Source of the DNA: Patiria miniata
Lineage: Eukaryota; Echinodermata; Asteroidea; Valvatida; Asterinidae
Assembly: GCF_015706575.1 (NCBI RefSeq)
Contig: NW_024037070.1
Coordinates: 4,955,874 to 5,019,873, forward strand
Reading direction: 5' to 3'
DNA: 64,000 bases
The translations under genes were made by a program, and so were the position numbers. Numbering within the stretch: position 1 is the stretch's first letter; each line of letters begins with the position of its first letter. Shown piece after piece: positions 46,501-54,238 of the stretch. The notes under the pieces were generated by a model. It saw nothing but the letters and a program-made list of their open reading frames with translations, had not been told where the DNA came from and searched no databases.

Positions 46501-49500
46501 AGTCATCTCTCAAAGTTATCACCTGATTTTGAGTCCCGTGCAATAATTATCTCAGTTTACCCGTTCCTGTCAGCGTTTGACAAATCACTCTCCTCTTGTG
46601 ATACATCTGTGTCCAGGTTGACAGATAACAGCAAACCCTCGCACACTTAATTTATGATCCAATCAGATGTGACGACTCATTTACGTGTCTGTTTTGTCAC
46701 TGTCAGAGTGCCCATGTGGAACCATTTTTCATTGCACGTCCCTAGGCAATACTCAATTAAAGGGAAAATACATCATTTGCTTTTGCTGTAATTTTCAGAA
46801 ATGGATGGAATTGGGGGGTTGGAAATATATAGCAAATACAGTTACACTGACTTTTTTGAGGTTTTGGGTTCGAAAATGCTATAAAAACCAAGAAAAACAA
46901 TCATTTTCCTGTAGTCTGGTTCCCTGACTCCATATAAGAAGAAACAGAGCAGTTTAAATACATTGGGGAATTGTAAGGTCAGGGAACCAGTCTAGCTGGC
47001 TTGTACCCGTTCATAGGTGTGTAATTGGTTGTAAACAAGTGTGATGGTCAACTGGGGCCAGTATTTGAAAAAAAGCCAGTTTTTTTCCAACGCTGGTCGG
47101 CCGACCAGCGTTGGAAATTAATACAAAAATACCACTTTTCTTGAAAATGACAGTATACCAGGTGCCATGATTTTACAGGATGCTTTACACTGTCATTCAC
47201 TAACAGTCCAGCAAGGTATTTCAAAATGATTTGGTAGTTTTATTTTTTGATGTTTGCAAATGTTGTATTTTCCCTTTAGTACGTGCAAATTTAAGAAAGT
47301 CACTGTGATTATGTGACATGTAGTTGGTGCTAAATCCTGATCGAGGTCCTGCAGAAAGTCTAGAATACAGTGCAATAGCATCAACGATAATTTTTTATCG
47401 TTACATGTATTTTTCATTACTTGTCAATTGTCTTCCATTTTCAAACTGTTGTATTCCTTCCAATTGACTATAACGTTTTGATAGGTTTTCAAGAAAAAAT
47501 ACCTCCAACCCCAAAATATCCTGATAAGCAGTTACACTACAAAGCCCACTTTAAACTTCAAAGGACTACTGCTTTCTACTTTTTGTTTCAAACTAACTTA
47601 TTTATTAGACTCTGATTTGTTCCGTTGGAAAGATAAGAACCCATTGATTCAAACGGATCACGTTTCAACAGCAATAGACAAGCCCCCAAAGGTTCCGCAT
47701 ACAGAACAATCTGCATTGAGGGTATCCATTTCAACCCCTTTATTCAACCGAGAAGGACGATACGGCTATTGTAAACCAGTCAATCGTCGTTTGCCGTTCA
47801 GCTGGCCATGGATAAGCTAAATTAGGACACTCAGTACTCCAATGACTAGAACTCCATCCAGAAATGCGAAGAAGATTCTTTTCTTTTCAGAAGTGTACAG
47901 TATGTTCTCAAGAGATTTTCTCTGTTTCAGAGATACAATTTTGACAGTAGCACCCAACCTAGCCCCATAAATGTGGCCTATTTACTGGACTGCCTCCGTA
48001 AACATAGGCCACACATCCACATGTACAAAAACGTGTCGACTTTGCCAAATTTTGATTTTCACATTTAGGCTTACTTTGAAGTTTTTTTTTGCTTTAGAAG
48101 CATTCTCACCCTCTATATAGGCTAATCAGAAAGTGCTGCCTTTTTCAGATGTCTAATTTTTGTGAAATTTCATGTTGAAATTTTGATACGCAAACGTGTG
48201 CAAATGTATCTGGAAATTTCACGAAAAATGGACATCTGAAAAAGGCAGCACTTTCTGATTAGCCTATATAGAGGGTGAGAATGCTTCTAAAGCAAAAAAA
48301 ACCTACAAAGTAAGCCTAAATGTGAAAATCAAAATTTGGCAAAGTCGACACGTTTTTGTACATGTGGATGTGTGGCCTATGTTTACGGAGGCAGTCCAGT
48401 AAATAGGCCACATTTATGGGGCTACACCCAACCATACTGAGCACTCAATCTTTCATTATTCAAGGATGATTTTCAGGAAAACCCTATAACTGATGTCAAA
48501 TTTCATTAAATGCGCTCTCCGAAGTAGGATTGGATTCATTTTAAGGTATAAATGTGTAAATGTTACAAAGAAGTTGTACTCTTAATGTAAAAACTGATAA
48601 AAAGTGTAAAGACTGATAAAAATTGCAAAAAAACATTAAAATGTTTTTAATGGTTGTTCAAGACACACCTCCAAAAATTGTAATTCCAACCTCCCCTTGA
48701 AGCTTAGGCATTGCAGAAAAATGCAATATGCTTCACTACATTCTGAAAACGCTTCAGGGATAGATGAAATAATAAAAATAATTAACACACGCATCTGGCC
48801 TTATCCAATCATCACCGCACGCTTTCTTCGCTAATCAATCGGAGAGGAACGAGGGAACTAAACCTGTCCCTCTACGCCCCGTTGGGGAGAAATTTTTAAT
48901 CTTCGCAATGCTGTGTGACCGCAACTCTATGTCCCTAATGAAAATAAGACTCTTTCGGTTCTGAAAGCTGGGGAAGATGATTTTGGCAAGATCGCAAAGA
49001 GGGTTGTCATGTTAGTAATCCTAGCAATGCTTTTACTTTTATATTATTAACCCTCCTGCTGTTTGAACAGTCACAGACAGTCAAAAAAAATTAAATCCTC
49101 TCCCCTGCTGTGCCTTTTACACAGGCTAGTCACCAACAGTCAGATCGTATGTCAAGCAAGCACTGCTAGTAGTCAGATTCAGTCAACAGACAAAAGCAGG
49201 CAAGTGGTTGGCACAGCTGGCTTATCAATCACCAACAGTCAAACCATAGCTGTGTCAAGTTACATAAACAGTCACAGCCAGTCAATCCTGCTTTCTGTAG
49301 GCTGAGAGCTCTTAACTGTCGAAAGCAGTCACTTGACTGATTTTGACTGAAAGGACAACTTTGTACAGAGTGTATGTTTGCATCTAGGAGGATTCATTAA
49401 TGATCTAATGAATTCTAACTTAATTTTTTTTCAAAGTTGAACGAAGAAATTGACTGGAGCGGGGTTTGAACCTGCGATGTCCGGATTGCAGTTCCGGTGC

Positions 49501-52500
49501 TCTACCAACTGAGCTTTCCAATTTCCGTTTGTGGATCATCGTCAGTCAGATACCATTTGTGGATCAGTCAGATGCCGTTTGTGGATCAGTCAGATGCCGT
49601 TTGTGGATCAGTCAGATGCCGTTTGTGGATCAGTCAGATGCCGTTTGTGGATCAGTCAGATGCCGTTTGTGGATCAGTCAGATGCCGTTTGTGGATCAGT
49701 CAGATGCCGTTTGTGGATCAGTCAGATGCCGTTTGTGGATCAGTCAGATGCCGTTTGTGGATCAGTCAAATGGCATTTATGGATTATCGTCAGATGCCGT
49801 TTGTGGATCAGTCAGATGCCGTTTGTGGATCAGTCAGATGCCGTTTGTGGATCAGTCAGATGCCGTTTGTGGATCAGTCAGATGCCGTTTGTGGATTATT
49901 TAAGTTCTAACTATACATTTAGAGCTAGCTTATCCATGCACATGAAAGAGCACATTTTCATTTTTATGATTCTCAACTTTTTCGTTTCTGTACCTCGTTG
50001 CGAGAAGTCCGTGGACCAAAAACGCCTTCCCCCACTCCTCTCTGGTGAAGGGAACGCTGTCGTACATCAATATGTCTTTGTCTGTGATGGCGACGAAGAC
50101 CGGCTTCCACGCTGAGCCACCAGATTCTGTGTTGCTCTGCAGAGAAATTTGGTGATTTGATGATGAAACCATTAGCATCTGTAGTACATTGTATTACACT
50201 GTATTTAATCGCTGATGAATTCATACAACTATAGAGTGATGGGGCAGTTTTGGGCTATATAGGGAGTAACAGGCAGAGCAGTTTGGGACAGTACAAGGAC
50301 CAATCAGTTAAAAGAGTCATTCTCTGCGCTTTATTATAGAAGTCTTGCCTGTCACTTGAAAATACATGCAATTAGCGATGCAACTAGAGTTGCATTGTTT
50401 GTGTGCAGAAAAGGTTGGTAGGGGTAGTGACATGAAAATAATATCAGGGTAACAGTTTATCCATATTTTTGAAACTTCTGTTAAATAACTGAGAAAGCAA
50501 AGGACAGCTTGGTATATTCCAGTCTCCAGTCTCTCACATTTACTCATAAACTCTTGACATAAATGCATGAGTTCAACTCATTCCTCCAAATCTGAGAGTT
50601 CTGCATTTGAATAAATTTAAGACTGTAGAGCTAGGCATTGTTTGCTTGATGTTAGAAACTTTGTAAAGAATGAGGCACTGCCCAGCACTGGAAATTACTT
50701 GACAGTTTCAGCAAATTTCTTAGCAAGTATAGCCAGTGTGTTCAAAGAGGAATGAAATTTATTATTATTTGCTTACTGTGCGTTGACACCCACCAGCTTT
50801 ACTTAAAATGTTTCATCTCTGTTTTTAAAGGGAATGTACAACATTTGTTTTTGCTGCAATTTTCAGAAATAAATGGATTTGGAGGAGTATGTTAATTTAG
50901 CAAATATTGTTAAATGACTTGTTTCACGTTTTGGGCTTGTAGTTGCTGGAAAAACCAAGAAAACCATTTATGTTCTTGTAGTCTGGTTCCCTGACCCAGC
51001 TTTAGATGAAACGGAGACTTTATAGCCTTAGGGGAATTGTAAGGTCAGAGAACAGTGTAGCAGGCTTGTACCCCTTCAAAGTTGTGTAATATCAATTGCA
51101 AAATAATGCAGAATAACTAATTAATAAAATGGAGGAGCAGCTTTTGAGAAAAAAACCCAGTTTCTCCAATGCTGGTCGTCCGACCAGCGTTGGAAAAATA
51201 CCAGTTTTCTTGAAAATGAAAGCACACCAGGAGCCACGATTTTCAGGATGCTTTAGACTGTCATTCTCTAACAATCCAGTAAGGTGTTTTGTGATAATAT
51301 TATCATTTCATTTTGTGATGTTTGCAAATGTTGCATCTTCCCTTTAAGTCTGTAACTGATGCAAACTAGTGCAAATATTGAACCCAGTTGATGAGGTTTG
51401 ATACATTTTTTTCTGATACATTGGTCTATATATTCTCACGATTTGCGATCCACCAATTAAGGTCTAGCGACCCGTCCACTGCCCAGTCAGCGTGCACACA
51501 GTTGTGGGTGTCAATACGCAAACAGAGCGCGGTTCCATCACTGCGCTTGTCATATTTACCATTTCTTTGACTAGTACCTGCTCACAGACCCAGCCCATGT
51601 GCTTGATCTCCCGGCTGCCTGGCATGGCCCGTAGGATATCGTTGGCCTCGGCGATGGCCTGGATGGTCAGTAGCGACACGTTGGCCTGCAAGAAACAAAA
51701 GGAAAATCATTGTTTAAAGGGAATGTACATCATTGGTTTTTGCTGTAATTCTCAGAAATGAACTATTTGAGGGGTTACTATGATAGATCAAATATTGTTC
51801 CACTGATGTGCTTGAAGTTTTGTGTTCGAAAATGCTGGAAAACCAAGAAAAACACAAATGGTGGAGTAGTCTGGTTCCCTGACTCCACTAAAGATAAAAT
51901 GCATCAATTTATAGATGCCGGAAAATTGTAAGGTATATAAGGAAACCAATCTAGCTGGTCTGCACCCGTTCATGAACATGGAACCAATAGCAAACAAAAT
52001 TTGGACTGAAAAAAGGGTAATTTGGAGCAGTAGTTGAAAAATAGTTAGGTTTTTCCAACGGTGGTCGGCCGACCACTGTTGGAAATTTATACAAAATACC
52101 ACTTTTCTTGGAAATGACTTCACACCAGGTGCCATAATTTTACAGGATGCTTCAGACTTTCATGTACTAACATCCTAGTAAGATATTTCGTAAAAATTTG
52201 GTAGTTTTGTTTTCCAATGTTTGCAAATGTTGTATATTCCCTTTAATTTACAACGCTCTCTGAGTGATCCCCATTTGCTATTTCCCAGGTTTGCAGCATT
52301 GCTAATGTTGCTAGCATCGTGACTTAAGGTGTGATACCTGGCTAGTGGCATATGTTCATGTAAAGCGCCCTTAACCAAAGAAATGACAAACTGGGGAACC
52401 GCCAACATAGGGTTGGATAGCTCAGTTGGTAGAGCACCGGAACGGCAATCCGGAGGTCGCAGGTTCAAACCCTGCTCCAGTCAATTTCTTTGTTCAACTT

Positions 52501-53668
52501 AAAAATAAATTTACAGAGTATTAAGAGCAGTGTAGTAAGTTTGTCATCCCATCCCGACTCAAGTCATAAGATATTCAAATGAACTGTTTGACAAAAGACA
52601 TTCCTTTGTTATTTTTTCATCCCATGTTGCTTGTGAATTGACTTGTGATTTACTTGTGACAAGACTCGTGACCAACACTTGTAATGGACTAACACAGGCT
52701 GGCCAATCCCTGACAAGTGATAGCAAATTCGGGCGAGAACCGTTGGAGTTGATTTGTGACGTACAGTATCTTACCCTGCGCAGTAATAGCAACGCGCAAA
52801 GGCCTCTAGTCAAACAATGGTCAACAGTCCTGGCTCCCGTTGTGCTTTATGATGCCCGCAGATATTGGTTACCAGCAATGGCCCCACGCTCTGGTTCCAA
52901 ATAGTCGACTAGAGTAGTCCAACTATCCGTCGTTCGAGCGAAGTTAGTCGAACTGTGGTTACCTATAGTTCACCCCTGAACTCGGGTCTCAGTGCCAGTA
53001 TAGCCAAGACTGGGTTGATTCATCTCATTGATAGCGCCCCCTATTGGCGCAGTGGCTTGACTGCGCTTGCCAGGGCCCAATTTCATGGCGCTGCTTACCG
53101 TTAGTGAAAATTCCCTGCTTACTGTAGCAGAAAATGCTGTGCTTACAGTTAGCATGATTCGCAGGTTAGCGAGGAGTTTTTGCTTCTGCGCATGCGTACA
53201 TCCCGTAACTAAGAATTCTGTGCTTACAGGGTAATTAGCACGGAATGTTTCTGCTAGCGCGGTTAACACAAAATGGTGAGCGTAAGCGTCAAATTCTGTG
53301 GTTAGCACAGCCATGAAATTGGGTCCAGGAGGAAAAAAATCCATGTCTAATCTTGAACAACATTCTTACTTGCAAGGCGCTGAACCATTCACTGGCGCTG
53401 GTGGCGTCCTTGCAGCGCAGAATGCACGAGCTTCGGCTGTCCGGCGAGTGCAACTCGATGGTCCGGTGCTCCGGGTCGTTGACGGTCAGGTTGGACGTCA
53501 CGTAGCACAGCTTGAGCGGGATGGTTCGCATCTCCGTGAAGTTGTTACGGGTGGCTCGGGGGTTGGCGCCCGGTTCCTTGATGACGTAGGGGGAAGGCGT
53601 GTCCCAGCCCACTTCCCCGATGACGGTGCTTCGACGGAAGTAGGGCGTCACCTCCCGTAAGTATTTAA
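40437..53668 (-). CDS. SNTA1/SNTB: Alpha/beta-type syntrophin (5' partial, last six exons)
   Basis: Coding exons on the minus strand: 53668-53370, 51685-51578, 50136-49994, 43878-43679, 42152-41950, 40529-40437 (stop TGA). Phases match at every join, giving 348 residues here. The order is the C-terminal half of the split PH1 domain ([10 protein letters not shown]... [19 protein letters not shown]), PH2 ([40 protein letters not shown]) and the syntrophin-unique C-terminal domain ([17 protein letters not shown]... [20 protein letters not shown]). Vertebrate syntrophins are about 505-540 residues; PH1a and PDZ are encoded upstream, and exon 53668 starts with the VKYxRE that follows the PDZ domain. 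Syntrophins are cytoplasmic adaptors that bind dystrophin/dystrobrevin through PH2-SU and channels or nNOS through PDZ. The sequence fits the alpha/beta group better than gamma. Confidence 0.96.
40658..41318. mobile_element. Harbinger-like MITE with CTG target duplication, family 2
   Basis: The ends CACCCGATTTCACAAAA and (inverted) CACCCGATTTCACGAAG have CTG on both sides (40655-40657, 41319-41321). Subterminal parts are packed with TACGACGCGTCG/CGATGCGTCGCAGC palindromic words, making a very CpG-rich edge around an AT-rich centre. It lies in the last syntrophin intron. Confidence 0.8.
41950..42152 (-). CDS. SNTA1/SNTB: Syntrophin exon, start of SU domain
   Basis: The acceptor is AACTCGGCAG, preceded upstream by a run of T, and the donor GAATTT|GTAAGT. 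It enters in phase 1 and leaves in phase 0. It encodes [20 protein letters not shown], then [20 protein letters not shown] and [12 protein letters not shown]. This corresponds to the vertebrate YPFERLKMSSDDGxRxLYLDFGGxEGE block. Confidence 0.96.
42250..42545. repeat. Degenerate CAAGCTTG-rich sequence flanking minisatellite
   Basis: GCAAGCTTG, TGCAAGCCTG and CACATGTTG words recur irregularly. It appears to be a decayed extension of the adjacent 23-bp array, as also seen after 43018 up to about 43100. Confidence 0.7.
42546..43018. repeat. 23-bp hairpin-forming minisatellite
   Basis: About 20 tandem units with GAGCTTGCGGCAAGCTTGTC plus a variable TGT/TGG. Each contains AGCTTGC-G-GCAAGCT, a 7-bp-arm palindrome with HindIII sites. 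Unit length 23 gives open frames on both strands that are not genes. It lies in the 1.5-kb syntrophin intron between exons 43679 and 42152. Confidence 0.95.
43085..43275. mobile_element. CAAGTCC hAT-like MITE relative
   Basis: It contains ACAAGTCCTCCGGTCCCAAG, AAAAGGCATTTCTTTGTTAT, CATCCACTGTTACTTGTGAC and the right end TGGACTCGACTACAACAC, matching the element at 16051. The left end fades into the minisatellite tail. Confidence 0.6.
43262..43460. mobile_element. CAAGTCC hAT-like MITE relative, opposite orientation
   Basis: GTCCAGTCACAAGTAACAGG, AAAGACAAAGGAATGC and GGACTTGGGATGGACTTGTG are the reverse complements of blocks in the previous element. The two copies therefore lie head to head and share CGACTACAACAC near 43262. 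Confidence 0.6.
43679..43878 (-). CDS. SNTA1/SNTB: Syntrophin exon, PH2 second half
   Basis: The acceptor is CCCGATTCCAG and the donor TGTG|GTAAGT, entering in phase 2 and leaving in phase 1. It encodes [20 protein letters not shown], then [20 protein letters not shown] and [20 protein letters not shown]. Vertebrate syntrophins read TRTGTRxGIExHLFRVETxRDL in the same place. Confidence 0.97.
44200..44465 (-). mobile_element. tRNA-derived SINE, minus orientation
   Basis: The minus-strand head has A-box TGGTCTAATGG and B-box GGTTCGAGCCC. The body carries TGTGCCCTTGAGTAAGGCGC and GGTGTTAAATGGGTACC. The 5' half resembles the SINEs at 38111 and 63287; the 3' part differs. A run of about 22 T lies about 170 bp away, near 44019-44041. 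Confidence 0.75.
44470..45800. other. Syntrophin intron, no recognised feature
   Basis: AT-rich intronic sequence with a 15-A run near 45205 and a 13-G run near 45265. No exon, RNA gene or mobile-element end could be recognised. Confidence 0.6.
45804..46325 (+). mobile_element. TTAA nested-palindrome MITE, copy 2
   Basis: Complete, with TTAA at both borders. It starts TTAAAGGGAAAATACAAC and the right end is TGTATATTCCCTTTAA. The central palindrome is CCAACGCTGATCGG/CCGATCAGCGTTGG. It lies in reverse orientation to the next copy, 431 bp away. Confidence 0.92.
46757..47279 (-). mobile_element. TTAA nested-palindrome MITE, copy 3
   Basis: The left border is TTAA; the right border reads TTAG. 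A perfect 28-bp palindrome (CCAACGCTGGTCGG and its complement) sits at 47087-47114. It is very similar to copy 7 at 61192 in the same orientation, implying recent activity of this subfamily. Confidence 0.92.
47960..48424. mobile_element. Mutator-like foldback element with 9-bp duplication
   Basis: The ends are TAGCCCCATAAATGTGGCC and its exact inverse. The arms of about 200 bp match almost throughout, with a spacer of about 60 bp. CACCCAACC flanks both sides exactly (47951-47959, 48425-48433). A 9-bp duplication with very long inverted repeats fits Mutator-like (MULE) non-autonomous elements. Near-identity of the arms and a perfect duplication point to a young insertion in the 6.1-kb syntrophin intron. 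Confidence 0.85.
49443..49522 (-). mobile_element. tRNA-like SINE head, minus orientation
   Basis: On the minus strand: GCTCAGTTGGTAGAGCACCG, anticodon loop ACTGCAA (anticodon TGC), T arm GCAGGTTCAAACCCCGC and end CCAGTCA, followed by ATTTCTTCGTTCAACTT. The same 3' flank follows the copy at 52411, so this is a retroposed family rather than a lone tRNA gene. The acceptor stem has decayed. Confidence 0.75.
49524..49896 (+). repeat. 22-bp minisatellite abutting tRNA-like SINE
   Basis: About 16 units of CAGTCAGATGCCGTTTGTGG plus AT, nearly identical, with variants only at both ends and near 49770-49795. The array begins immediately at the 5' side of the SINE head. The open frames through it are artefacts of the unit. 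Confidence 0.95.
49994..50136 (-). CDS. SNTA1/SNTB: Syntrophin exon, PH2 first half
   Basis: The acceptor is AAATTTCTCTGCAG and the donor CGAG|GTACAG, phase 0 in and 2 out. It encodes [20 protein letters not shown], then [20 protein letters not shown] and VHGLLATR. The vertebrate equivalent is WKPVYxxVTExDVLLYDSVPWTREEW. Confidence 0.97.
50825..51347 (-). mobile_element. TTAA nested-palindrome MITE, copy 4
   Basis: Both borders are TTAA. It starts TTAAAGGGAATGTACAACA and the right end is TGCATCTTCCCTTTAA. The core is CCAATGCTGGTCGTCCGACC...GTTGG, slightly diverged. It lies in the syntrophin intron between exons 51578 and 50136. Confidence 0.9.
51578..51685 (-). CDS. SNTA1/SNTB: Syntrophin exon, PH1-PH2 linker
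   Basis: The acceptor is TTTGTTTCTTGCAG and the donor GCAG|GTACTA, phase 0 to 0, 36 codons. It encodes [20 protein letters not shown], then [16 protein letters not shown]. Vertebrate syntrophins have AIAEANDxL...VKHIGWLAEQ here. A MITE ends 28 bp upstream of the acceptor side (at 51714). Confidence 0.97.
51714..52246 (-). mobile_element. TTAA nested-palindrome MITE, copy 5
   Basis: Both borders are TTAA. It starts TTAAAGGGAATGTACATCA and the right end is TGTATATTCCCTTTAA. The core is CCAACGGTGGTCGGCCGACC...GTTGG. Its left border is 28 bp from the 3' splice site of the syntrophin exon at 51685. Confidence 0.92.
52411..52500 (+). mobile_element. tRNA-like SINE with intact cloverleaf head
   Basis: 52411-52483 folds into a complete 73-nt cloverleaf: acceptor GGTTGGA/TCCAGTC, D arm GCTC...GAGC, anticodon arm CCGGA-ACGGCAA-TCCGG, T arm GCAGG-TTCAAAC-CCTGC. 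The anticodon would be GGC (Ala), but position 33 is C instead of the universal U, and position 3-70 is U:G, not the alanine G:U. The 3' flank ATTTCTTTGTTCAACTT matches that of 49443. It is a SINE copy more likely than a working tRNA gene. Confidence 0.7.
52545..52690. mobile_element. Fragment of CAAGTCC hAT-like MITE
   Basis: ATGAACTGTTTGACAAAAGA, ATTCCTTTGTTATTTTTTCA and TTGACTTGTGATTTACTTGT align with the centre and right half of the element at 16051. The ends are diverged. Confidence 0.5.
53074..53325. mobile_element. Harbinger-like MITE with CAG target duplication, family 3
   Basis: The ends GGCCCAATTTCATGGC and (inverted) GACCCAATTTCATGGC are flanked by CAG on both sides (53071-53073, 53326-53328). 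Subterminal GCTTACYGT and TTAGCAC words recur in both directions. It ends 44 bp inside the intron from the donor of the syntrophin exon at 53370. Confidence 0.82.
53370..53668 (-). CDS. SNTA1/SNTB: Syntrophin exon after PDZ: PH1b
   Basis: The acceptor is TGTTTTCCGCAG and the donor TGCAA|GTAAGA, phase 1 in and 0 out, 99 full codons. It encodes [61 protein letters not shown] and [10 protein letters not shown]. In vertebrate syntrophins VKYMRE directly follows the PDZ fold, so the missing upstream exon should carry PH1a and PDZ. Confidence 0.97.
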
Positions 53669-54030
53669 CTGCGGAAAACAGGAAGTGTAACAATATGCAT
53701 ATGAACTTGTGATCTTTTTGATCTGTCTTCGCTACTTCAGTGTTGGTCCATGCATTTCATGCTTGGTACAGAATCCCAGTGAGTTTAATACAGTTTTAAA
53801 ATAGCATCCCCCACGCCAATGGGTTTCAATACTTATACGTAGTGGCAAATTTACATTTCAGTTCACTATGCTTTGTGACACCCCCCCCCCCCATTTCTCA
53901 GATACCAACTAAAAAAAACCCCAAAATTTCCTGAATCTTTCTGAATTCACAAAAGATCTAACACAACATGTGTGTTGTTGCAAGCCAAAAGCACAAAAGT
54001 GGGTGAGGATTGAGATTTTGACATATTTTG

Positions 54031-54238
54031 CAGTCCTTCTGATTTGAAAATCACAGGCGTGTGGAAAAGGCACACCTGGATTTTTCCAGGCGTGTGATTT
54101 TTCTAGTTGTGTGATTTGCCAGGTGTGTGATTCTGTGGTCTAGGGAATTCAGGCGTGCAATTATTCATACTTCTCGGGAAGCTTTTAGGCGTGCGATGGC
54201 GTGGGGGTGCGATCGCACGCCTCAAATCAGAAGGACTG
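54031..54238. mobile_element. CAGTCC-ended MITE with perfect 6-bp duplication, copy B
   Basis: The ends CAGTCCTTCTGATTTGA and its exact inverse are flanked by ATTTTG on both sides (54025-54030, 54239-54244). Subterminal AGGCGTGTGATT words repeat. This compact 208-bp copy and the 344-bp copy at 24970 define the family. Confidence 0.88.

Noticed and set aside
49466-50115. Three overlapping open frames of up to 194 residues with repeated [12 protein letters not shown]
   Set aside because: Translation of the 22-bp minisatellite joined to the antisense of a syntrophin exon.
52411-52483. Functional tRNA-Ala gene
   Set aside because: C33, U3:G70 and a shared SINE 3' flank with another copy argue for a retroposed tRNA-like sequence; kept as a mobile element.
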